Assembly: GCA_030151005.1 (NCBI GenBank) | Contig: JASLES010000196.1 | Span: forward strand, 1 to 6,708 | DNA: 6,708 bases | Reading direction: 5' to 3' | Source: Silvimonas sp. | Lineage (GTDB): Bacteria > Pseudomonadota > Gammaproteobacteria > Burkholderiales > Chitinibacteraceae | Shown: piece by piece, positions 1 to 4,742 of the stretch | How the letters are laid out: each line of letters begins with the position of its first letter | Numbering within the stretch: position 1 is the first letter of the stretch | Position numbers and translations under genes: made by a program | Notes under the pieces: model-generated | Seen by the model: the letters and a program-made list of their open reading frames with translations, nothing else | Database searches by the model: none | What the model was told of the DNA's origin: nothing

Positions 1-215
1 CTGATTGGGAGCGAATACTTGGAATGGGTATGCTGATGAGCAGTCACGCTCACCAGAGGCTCTCCGTTCACACACAGGATGTGTAGTCGGAAGGCGTTTT
101 TCTTATACGGACCTCGGTCCGTCAACAACGAAACCAAACGCATACTCACGATTTCGATGACATCGTCACGTGTCAAAGCAAACTCCTGAATCAGAGTCTT
201 TGAGGCCCTCAACAT
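1..215 (-). CDS. Unrecognised protein, cut by the left edge
   Basis: The minus strand is open from an ATG at 215 down to the left edge: 71 codons without a stop, starting MLRASKTLIQEFALTRDDV. A TAG lies two codons upstream of the ATG, so the start is close to 215, although no clear Shine-Dalgarno precedes it. The visible part alternates charged helix-like sequence (residues 1-37) with a strand-like stretch, FRLHILCVNGEPLVSVTAH (about residues 44-62), a composition expected of a folded cytoplasmic domain. I recognise no family. The gene is co-directional with the small gene at 298-552, with an 82-bp gap, so they may share a transcript. The true C-terminus lies outside the window. Evidence is limited to frame length and plausible composition. 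Confidence 0.45.
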   Translation of the reverse strand, partial: MLRASKTLIQEFALTRDDVIEIVSMRLVSLLTDRGPYKKNAFRLHILCVNGEPLVSVTAHQHTHSKYSLPI

Positions 216-297
216 CGGCTAGTCTGCAATGTCATTGCCACCGAATCCTCTAACGAAGTACGGGGCCGTTATTGGGGATGGGCGGGACCTGTCCGCA

Positions 298-552
298 TCA
301 GGGAGCCCGACATCGGGACAATGCCACGACCAGTCGATGAGCCCAGGTGGTATCGTCCATCTCAAACCCGTCGAGCACTCTTGTCCCAGTAGATGACCAT
401 ATAGCGGTCACATAGTTCGTCTGAAAATGGGTGCCGCCGACGTTTGTTTCGATCCGGAAGGACAGCACATCCTCACTTATCCCCGCGTCACACAGGGCCT
501 TGCGCAGTGCGATCCGGTGGCGTTCCGGAAGCCGCTCCAATGCCTGATTCAT
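298..552 (-). CDS. Small hypothetical protein (84 aa)
   Basis: This is a short soluble protein starting MNQALERLPERHRIALRKAL. An N-terminal amphipathic helix region (about residues 1-27) is followed by a predicted beta-rich part with FRIETNVGG and YVTAIWSSTG, then a C-terminal helix-like WAHRLVVALSR. I chose the ATG at 552 because GGTGA sits 5 nt upstream of it. A GTG at 561 would add three residues (87 aa) but has no clear ribosome site. There is no signal peptide, membrane span or known motif. It lies upstream of, and in the same direction as, the edge-cut gene at 1-215. A weak promoter-like pair lies at 581-608. The function is unknown; it looks like a typical accessory-region orphan. Confidence 0.5.
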   Translation of the reverse strand: MNQALERLPERHRIALRKALCDAGISEDVLSFRIETNVGGTHFQTNYVTAIWSSTGTRVLDGFEMDDTTWAHRLVVALSRCRAP

Positions 553-580
553 GGTGTTCACCAGACAAGATGATTCTTTA

Positions 581-608
581 TTTTTAACATGCTTTACTGA
601 TGGGCCAA
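581..608 (-). promoter_or_regulatory. Possible promoter for the 84-aa gene
   Basis: On the minus strand TTGGCC (603-608) and TAAAAA (581-586) are separated by 16 bp and lie about 30 bp upstream of the ATG at 552. Both boxes match the sigma70 consensus only partly, and the surrounding AT-rich stretch makes chance matches easy. Confidence 0.22.
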
Positions 609-671
609 GGCTGAAGTGCTGATCAACATGGAGGCATTAGTGTGCCTGTGAGCCCCGTCTCACCTCAGTAC

Positions 672-820
672 GTCACACGCGTTAGTGTTGACCATTCATC
701 TCGTGAAATCATTCAGCAATAGCATTTCACATTGAATTCCCCCTCGCTGTTTGCTGCTATTGAGGTGTGGATTTGAAACAGCGAGTGGTTACTGGCCCTG
801 CATGGGCCCTTTTGTTTTTC
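672..820 (+). ncRNA. Candidate structured RNA or leader with terminator
   Basis: This segment is a run of inverted repeats. Hairpin 0 is 672-692 (GTCA.CAC pairing GTG.TGAC with a bulged T). Hairpin I pairs GTGAAAT (703-709) with ATTTCAC (724-730). Hairpin II pairs CTCGCTGTTT (743-752) with AAACAGCGAG (776-785), a perfect 10-bp stem. A GC hairpin with a T-rich tail (794-820) follows. The 14-nt loop of hairpin I contains CAATAGC (717-723) and the 23-nt loop of hairpin II contains GCTATTG (756-762). These are exact complements, so a kissing-loop contact is possible. The terminator's T-tract fixes the plus strand as the likely sense. It could be a free small RNA, or an attenuating leader for the ORF at 840, whose GAGGAG (823-828) lies just after the terminator. 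No convincing promoter was found. TTGACC at 688-693 is a possible -35 box but has no good -10 partner. It matches no RNA family I recognise. Confidence 0.4.
794..820 (+). terminator. Rho-independent terminator
   Basis: GGCCC (794-798) pairs with GGGCC (804-808) around a TGCAT loop. C and then TTTTGTTTTTC (810-820) follow directly. The stem is short but all G-C, and the T-tract is in the right place for plus-strand transcription. It lies after the hairpins at 672-785 and immediately before a ribosome-site-like GAGGAG, so it could end a small RNA or act as an attenuator. Confidence 0.6.
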
Positions 821-839
821 TTGAGGAGCATCACGTCGT

Positions 840-1118
840 TTGGATAAAGCTGTGAAAGCAGAAGACGGCAGGTCGTGGGTACCTGCCTGGATCGCTCATC
901 TGGATGATGGCGATGATTCTGAATACACCCTTTGGGAAGAGGAGCCGCAGCATGAGGACTCTTCGTCGGATGGCCCTTATTACTTTCTCAGTTCCAACAA
1001 GGGATGCGGAGATGCATATGAGCTTACCAGCGAGAGCCCCTCCAGCAATAACCCCCTTGGACATCGATGGTCGTATGGGGACATGGTCTTTGTAATCATC
1101 CGGGAGGCTAAGCAGTGA
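840..1118 (+). CDS. Small acidic hypothetical protein (92 aa)
   Basis: The frame encodes a soluble, acidic protein. An aromatic N-terminal part (SWVPAWIAHL, residues 12-21) is followed by a run rich in Asp, Glu and Ser (about 22-44), a PYYFLSS strand (46-52) and a hydrophobic C-terminal strand, DMVFVIIREAKQ (81-92). The start is TTG. It is preferred because GAGGAG lies 11 nt upstream and an in-frame TGA at 822-824 blocks extension. An in-frame GTG at 852 is the alternative. No domain is recognised. It stands alone on the plus strand directly after a terminator hairpin, so expression may depend on read-through or attenuation. A rare start codon and no family make this a tentative gene. Confidence 0.45.
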   Translation: MDKAVKAEDGRSWVPAWIAHLDDGDDSEYTLWEEEPQHEDSSSDGPYYFLSSNKGCGDAYELTSESPSSNNPLGHRWSYGDMVFVIIREAKQ

Positions 1119-1154
1119 CCGCTTTGGTGCCTGGCTTTCCGTGGCATGCAGTAG

Positions 1155-1385
1155 AGCTGGCCGCTAGTACGTCCGAGATGGAGCCAGGTACGCAGAGATA
1201 GCGTCAGGTCATCGGCCAAAGCGGACATCGGGCCCTCTGCGCTTCAATGTCTTCTATCGAGTGGGAAGGGCCATAAACCTGTTATCGAAATCGGGCCGGT
1301 TCACGATGCCAACCTGATGCGCGCAGCGGCCGAAGAGATCGTCATTGCATACCGAAGAATGGGACAGCCGATTACGCTTGAGTAG
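1155..1385 (+). pseudogene. Possible 3' remnant of an unidentified gene
   Basis: This plus-strand frame is open from after a TAG at 1152-1154 to a TAG at 1383-1385, but it has no credible start; the first ATG comes late, at 1314. Its end, GPVHDANLMRAAAEEIVIAY followed by RRMGQPITLE, reads like a real helical C-terminus. The first half, with several Arg, Ser and Trp residues, does not look protein-like. The frame overlaps the 3' end of the convergent epoxide hydrolase by 14 bp. I infer a gene tail left by a deletion or insertion. It may also be a chance open frame. No family was recognised. Confidence 0.25.
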
Positions 1386-2391
1386 TTGAACGAAAGCAGT
1401 GTTGCTGAAGGAAAGTCAGTAAAGCTACGTTCACTGCCTCAGGAGCCTCTTGCTGTAGCCAATGACCAGCTTTCGGAACGATATGGCTGCCGCACAATTT
1501 GGGCACCAAGGTCGGCATCGCGTTAATGATCTCCTGCATGCCGGGAATAACCAAGCCGGTATCTCGCTCGCCCACCATGTATAACGCGGGTACCTTGATG
1601 GAGATGCCTGCAAAAGCAGCCTGCATTTCCCAGTTGCGGTCCAGGTTGCGGTAGTAGTTCAGCCCCCCACCAAATCCAGACGCGCGGAAAGCTTCACAGA
1701 AGACCTCAAGATCAGCCTCAGGCAGCCAAGCGGGAAGAGATTCGGGTTCGGGTAGCGACTCAACCAACAGGGGCCCGTTCCTTGGATGCATGCCAAAGGG
1801 ATTGGGTGAGACTGCCGTCCGTACCCCGACATCGCCTGAAGCCGCGAAATAAATCCGGCGGAGCGACCGGGCCACATCTTTTTCAAGGTCACTCTGCGCC
1901 GCCGTGTCTCCACTAAGGTAATGCGTGTAAAACATCGCATCTTCGGTTATGGGGAACAACTGGCTTGGCCTCATCGGTGCACGACCCATCATTGGGACAC
2001 CCAGCGCGACTATGCCGCAAAATAGGTCAGGACGAAGTTGGGCTGCCTGCCAGGCGATGGTGGCGCCCCAGTCATTCCCCACGACCACGGCCTGCCGGGC
2101 ATCGAAGTTTTCCACAATCGCCACGAGGTCGCCGACGACATCAAGGGTCGAATACTGGAGGATATCCAGGGTATTGAAACCATTACCCTCACCAATCTGA
2201 CTCTTCCCATACCCTCGTAAATCCGGGGCAACTGCGTGGTAACCAGCGTCAGCCAGCGCCTTGAGCTGATGCCGCCATGCGTGCGAGGTCTCAGGGAAAC
2301 CGTGGCAGAGAATCACTAGTGGACCACTACCTTGTACTGCAGCACTCAGGCGCATGCCGTTCACATCAAGGAAGGTTTGGCGGTAACTCAT
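1372..2391 (-). CDS. Epoxide hydrolase (alpha/beta-hydrolase fold)
   Basis: The product is a soluble-type epoxide hydrolase of about 339 residues. This family opens epoxides to vicinal diols through an Asp-ester intermediate in the cytoplasm. Numbering from the ATG at 2391, the oxyanion motif HGFPE is at 30-34 and the nucleophile elbow GNDWGA at 105-110 has Asp107. The acid Asp277 lies in GERDTG and the base His310 in AGHWLQQEAP. The cap domain carries both ring-opening tyrosines expected for true epoxide hydrolases: Tyr158 (FYTHYLSGD) and Tyr247 (NYYRNLDRNW). These features argue against a haloalkane dehalogenase or a plain esterase. Length and motif spacing are normal. The ATG is favoured because the family usually begins just before such an FLDVNGMRL strand. 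A TTG at 2421 would add ten residues; neither start has a clear ribosome site. The gene is divergent from the Rrf2 regulator, its likely controller. The substrate is unknown. Confidence 0.9.
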   Translation of the reverse strand: MSYRQTFLDVNGMRLSAAVQGSGPLVILCHGFPETSHAWRHQLKALADAGYHAVAPDLRGYGKSQIGEGNGFNTLDILQYSTLDVVGDLVAIVENFDARQAVVVGNDWGATIAWQAAQLRPDLFCGIVALGVPMMGRAPMRPSQLFPITEDAMFYTHYLSGDTAAQSDLEKDVARSLRRIYFAASGDVGVRTAVSPNPFGMHPRNGPLLVESLPEPESLPAWLPEADLEVFCEAFRASGFGGGLNYYRNLDRNWEMQAAFAGISIKVPALYMVGERDTGLVIPGMQEIINAMPTLVPKLCGSHIVPKAGHWLQQEAPEAVNVALLTFLQQHCFRSTTQA

Positions 2392-2465
2392 GGTCGGTAT
2401 CCGGGTAGACGAGAGATGCAATAAATCGTAACATCAAAAGTATCGAATATCCAACCGGACAAATC
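2392..2465. promoter_or_regulatory. Divergent control region, hydrolase and Rrf2 gene
   Basis: This AT-rich 74-bp gap separates two outward-facing genes and must hold both promoters unless the hydrolase starts at the TTG at 2421. I see no near-consensus promoter. On the minus strand TTGGAT and TACGAT, 18 bp apart, are the best weak pair. No strong palindrome is present; GATG and CATC flank a 13-bp core at about 2415-2435. The divergent layout is the main reason to expect an Rrf2 operator here. Confidence 0.3.
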
Positions 2466-2900
2466 ATGCAACGGGATACCCGGCTCGCACGCCTGTTACA
2501 CGTGCTGATTCACATGCACCTGCGTGGGGGCACTACGACCTCGGAAACAATCTCACAGATGCTTCATACCAATCCGACAGTAGTCCGACGGACCATGGCG
2601 GCATTGAGAGGGGCTGGTTACGTCAGTTCAATGATGGGGCCGGGTGGGGGATGGACTTTGGAGGGAGACTTCAACCGGCTAAGGGTCAGCGACGTATATC
2701 GGGCTATCGCACATACCGATGTTTTTGCGATTGGCCGCGCAGAAGACAACCCAGCCTGCCCGGTTGAGGTAGAGGTCAATACCTTCCTTGGGCGAGCTTT
2801 GCGGTCAGCGGAAGAGAGCCTGGTAGCTCAATTTGCGGACAAGCGACTGTCCGAGCTCGCTGAGGCAGTCGCCTCGAAAGCCTCCCGACCCGCAGAGTAA
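2466..2900 (+). CDS. Rrf2-family transcriptional regulator
   Basis: This is a 144-residue DNA-binding regulator of the Rrf2 family. The winged helix-turn-helix spans about residues 1-67. It has the recognition helix NPTVVRRTMAAL (36-47) and the wing GPGGGWTL (58-65), a hallmark of the family. The remainder (68-144) forms the usual dimerisation helix and C-terminal tail. Only one cysteine is present in the effector region (Cys98, in NPACPVE), so the three-Cys Fe-S site of IscR/NsrR-type members is absent. It resembles the YwnA-like, cluster-free branch and may sense a small molecule or thiol modification. The start is the first ATG in frame; the ribosome site is weak (CCGGAC). It is divergent from the epoxide hydrolase, which it probably controls together with itself (inference from layout). 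Confidence 0.85.
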   Translation: MQRDTRLARLLHVLIHMHLRGGTTTSETISQMLHTNPTVVRRTMAALRGAGYVSSMMGPGGGWTLEGDFNRLRVSDVYRAIAHTDVFAIGRAEDNPACPVEVEVNTFLGRALRSAEESLVAQFADKRLSELAEAVASKASRPAE

Positions 2901-2972
2901 CTGCCCATTTTTGAAACTGCGGAGGACCCCGGTAAAGTTCTGCCGGCTGGCGGGGAATACCCAGCATTTTGC

Positions 2973-3084
2973 ATGAGTAGTGCACTCAAAGCATATCGCC
3001 TGAATGGACCGCACCATGGCTAACGTTGAAGCCATCGGAGGCCGATTTGAGTGGATTAGCCAATATTTCGGCACCTCGTTATAG
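2973..3084 (+). pseudogene. Possible scar of a deleted gene
   Basis: Two tiny overlapping frames lie between the Rrf2 and TetR genes. ATG at 2973 gives MSSALKAYRLNGPHHG and then TAA at 3021. ATG at 3004 gives MDRTMANVEAIGGRFEWISQ plus six residues and TAG at 3082-3084. The first resembles the N-terminus of a quinone-oxidoreductase-like zinc/MDR protein (ALKAYRLNGP). The second resembles a natural C-terminus. They are in different frames, as expected if a large internal part had been lost. Both are too short to be conclusive and could be chance. Confidence 0.2.
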
Positions 3085-3113
3085 TTGACTACGCTAGATG
3101 TGTGGCTTATGAT
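3085..3113 (+). promoter_or_regulatory. Sigma70 promoter of the tetR-type gene
   Basis: TTGACT (3085-3090) and TATGAT (3108-3113) are separated by exactly 17 bp, each with five of six consensus bases. Transcription would start near 3120, giving a leader of about 27 nt before the ATG at 3147. The -10 box is overlapped by the palindromic operator at 3109-3128, which is typical of repression by blocking RNA polymerase. Confidence 0.75.
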
Positions 3114-3128
3114 TGATTAATCACTCAA
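3109..3128. promoter_or_regulatory. TetR operator 1 (autoregulation)
   Basis: This 20-bp site, ATGATTGATT plus AATCACTCAA, contains TGATTGATT/AATCACTCA arms with a single mismatch. Aligned to the palindrome before the first SDR gene (3735-3754) it is identical at 15 of 20 positions, including all of CACTCAA. It covers the -10 box and the probable start site of the regulator's own promoter, so the regulator should repress itself. The link to this particular protein is inferred from position. Confidence 0.7.
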
Positions 3129-3146
3129 CTAAAGAAATGGTGTGCA

Positions 3147-3716
3147 ATGGCCCGCCCATTGAGTCCTGAAAAACGCAGTGCCCTCTTGCAGTCAGCAAAA
3201 CTGACTATCGCGGAACAGGGTGTGCTCGCCTCAACCGCCAGCATTGCACGGCGTGCTGGTGTGGCAGAAGGAACACTGTTCACCTATTTCGAGAACAAGG
3301 AAACGCTGTTTCAGGAATTGTACCTGCACCTGAAAGCCGAACTGGCCGAGACCATGATGCCAGGTTACCCGGATCAAGCAACCTGTCGTCAGCAACTTGA
3401 GCATATCTTCCAGCAGTACGTGAGCTGGGGACTGGCAGATATGCCCGGGCGGCTTGCAATTGAGCGGCTTGCGGCATCGGGCCTGTTACTGGAGGCAACC
3501 CGACAAGGCGGCATGGAACCATTTATGCCGGTGTCGCAGATGATGGAAGAGGCCGTGCGAAGCGGTGTACTGGTGAATGCGCCCATTGCATTTCTGTACG
3601 CCATCATTGAGCAAATTGCGGATATCACTATCGACTATGTCAGTAAGGATCCTGAGGATGCGGAACAGCACCGGGAGCGGGGATTCCAGGCCTCTTGGCG
3701 GGCGGTAGCAGCATAA
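3147..3716 (+). CDS. TetR/AcrR-family transcriptional repressor
   Basis: This 189-residue repressor has the standard TetR layout. The N-terminal helix-turn-helix domain has its core at about residues 30-59, where TASIARRAGVAEGTLFTYFE is followed by NKETLFQELY. The all-helical ligand-binding and dimerisation domain (about 60-189) is too variable to reveal the ligand. Length is normal. The ATG at 3147 fits the family start (MARPLSPEKR); its ribosome site is weak. A near-consensus promoter lies upstream. The downstream SDR gene begins 54 bp after the stop, in the same direction. Matching palindromes over its own promoter and before that SDR gene imply self-repression and control of the SDR genes. 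Induction by a carbonyl, alcohol or aromatic compound is plausible but unproven. Confidence 0.9.
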   Translation: MARPLSPEKRSALLQSAKLTIAEQGVLASTASIARRAGVAEGTLFTYFENKETLFQELYLHLKAELAETMMPGYPDQATCRQQLEHIFQQYVSWGLADMPGRLAIERLAASGLLLEATRQGGMEPFMPVSQMMEEAVRSGVLVNAPIAFLYAIIEQIADITIDYVSKDPEDAEQHRERGFQASWRAVAA

Positions 3717-3733
3717 AATTTTTTTTATTTATT

Positions 3734-3755
3734 ATTGAGTGCGTAAGCACTCAAT
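3734..3755. promoter_or_regulatory. TetR operator 2 before the SDR genes
   Basis: ATTGAGTGC (3734-3742) and GCACTCAAT (3747-3755) form a perfect 9-bp inverted repeat around GTAA. The core is the same site as operator 1 at 3109-3128. A TATTAT box at 3730-3735 abuts it in a geometry like that of the tetR promoter, but no good -35 box is visible upstream. The SDR genes may be read mostly from the tetR promoter or from a repressed weak promoter here. AAGGAG (3758-3763), the SDR ribosome site, follows directly. Confidence 0.7.
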
Positions 3756-3770
3756 TTAAGGAGAGTAATC

Positions 3771-4616
3771 ATGTCTAGTCAAAAATGGTTCATTACCGGC
3801 GCATCCAGCGGCTTGGGTTTTGCCCTTACGGAAAGAGCACTGGCCGATGGGCATCATGTGGTTGCAGCCGTACGTCGCGTCGAAGCCCTCGCTGCACTGA
3901 AAGCAGCCTGGCCGGAGACGCTTGAAGTTGAGCAGCTTGACGTCACCAGCCCGGAGCAGGTGCAGGCCGTGGCCGCGCGTCATGCCGATGTGGATGTGCT
4001 CGTCAACAATGCCGGTGGAGCGGTCATCGGCGCGATGGAAGAAATGAGTGAGGCGGATATCCAGCAGCAGATCGCGCTTAACCTGCTCGCCCCCATTCAC
4101 GTTACGCGGGCCTTCCTGGCCGGGTTGCGGGCCAGAAAACACGGCACGCTGGTTTATGTCACCAGCGTTGGTGGTCGTGCGGCGTTTCCAAGCGGCTCGC
4201 TGTATCACGCCGCCAAGTTCGGGCTGGAAGGATTTGCCGATGCTGTGAGCCAGGAAGTGGCAGGGTTTGGTATCAAGACCCTCATTATTGAACCCGGCTC
4301 GATCAAGACCGGTTTCGTGGCCAATATCCGCTGGACAGCGGAACTGGACGATTACAAGGAAAGCGTAGTGGGTACCTTGCGCCGCCAGGTTCAACAAGTC
4401 GGTGACGAATATGCCTCGGGAGATCCGGTAAAAATGGCGGCAGCCATCTATGCCCTGAGTCAGTTGCCGGAGCCCCCCCTGCGCACCGTCCTTGGCGGGG
4501 ATGCCTATGCCGTACTGGAAAGCACGTACACCCAGAGCCTTGCTGCGCTGCAGGCCCAGAAAGAGCTGGCCGAATCGGTGATGTTTGAAGGCAAGACGGG
4601 CTTCAATCCGCTGTAA
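3771..4616 (+). CDS. SDR-family NAD(P)-dependent oxidoreductase (1)
   Basis: This classical short-chain dehydrogenase/reductase interconverts an alcohol and a carbonyl using NAD(P)(H) in the cytoplasm. The Rossmann motif TGASSGLG is at residues 9-16, NNAG at 79-82, the active-site Asn at 104, catalytic Ser132 in TSVGG, and Tyr145-x-x-x-Lys149 in YHAAK. Ser132 and Tyr145 are 13 residues apart, as usual. Arg35-Arg36 after the second strand favours NADPH. At 281 residues it is longer than FabG-type SDRs (about 250), with a C-terminal extension seen in the retinol/17-beta-hydroxysteroid-dehydrogenase-like SDR branch. A strong AAGGAG lies 7 nt before the ATG. It follows the TetR gene and operator 2, and is paralogous to the next gene. 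The substrate is not deducible. Confidence 0.9.
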   Translation: MSSQKWFITGASSGLGFALTERALADGHHVVAAVRRVEALAALKAAWPETLEVEQLDVTSPEQVQAVAARHADVDVLVNNAGGAVIGAMEEMSEADIQQQIALNLLAPIHVTRAFLAGLRARKHGTLVYVTSVGGRAAFPSGSLYHAAKFGLEGFADAVSQEVAGFGIKTLIIEPGSIKTGFVANIRWTAELDDYKESVVGTLRRQVQQVGDEYASGDPVKMAAAIYALSQLPEPPLRTVLGGDAYAVLESTYTQSLAALQAQKELAESVMFEGKTGFNPL

Positions 4617-4628
4617 GTGGCAAGTCGA

Positions 4629-4661
4629 CCCGCAGGATCAATCAATGATTGAACGGGCGGG
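4629..4661. repeat. Imperfect 33-bp palindrome between the SDR genes
   Basis: Centred on A4645, TCAATCA (4638-4644) pairs with TGATTGA (4646-4652). Outer arms CCCGC (4629-4633) and GCGGG (4657-4661) are placed symmetrically. Thirteen of sixteen base pairs are complementary. There is no T-tract, so it is not a normal terminator. It could be a protein-binding site or an mRNA processing or stability hairpin. Confidence 0.55.
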
Positions 4662-4665
4662 CATA

Positions 4666-4721
4666 GCGCCGCATGGTCTGGCGCGCCCCCTCCACCTGTT
4701 TCATCGCGCCGTTCCCGGCGC
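4666..4721 (+). repeat. Two GC hairpins upstream of the second SDR gene
   Basis: GCGCC (4666-4670) pairs with GGCGC (4680-4684). GCGCCG (4706-4711) pairs with CGGCGC (4716-4721) around TTCC. The second hairpin ends 6 nt before the AAGG ribosome site (4728-4731) of the second SDR gene. No T-tract follows either. With the palindrome at 4629-4661, the whole spacer is highly foldable, which could set the ratio of the two SDR products. Confidence 0.45.
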
Positions 4722-4742
4722 AACACAAAGGAAATACTCATC

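Noticed and set aside
107..122. ACGGACC-TC-GGTCCGT palindrome
   Set aside because: It lies inside the coding frame at the left edge. There is no T-tract in the sense direction, so it is not supported as a terminator.
672..785. Hairpin series considered as an integron attC site, tRNA or retron RNA
   Set aside because: No attC core pairs, no cloverleaf and no nearby reverse transcriptase or integrase were seen.
3717..3755. Hairpin next to a T-run after the TetR gene, considered as a terminator
   Set aside because: The T-run (3719-3726) comes before the palindrome on the plus strand, and on the minus strand the tail is A-rich. An operator explains it better, given the matching site at 3109-3128.
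3756..4397. 213-codon minus-strand open frame
   Set aside because: It lies wholly antisense to the first SDR gene, whose motifs and ribosome site are clear. Its translation shows no domain.
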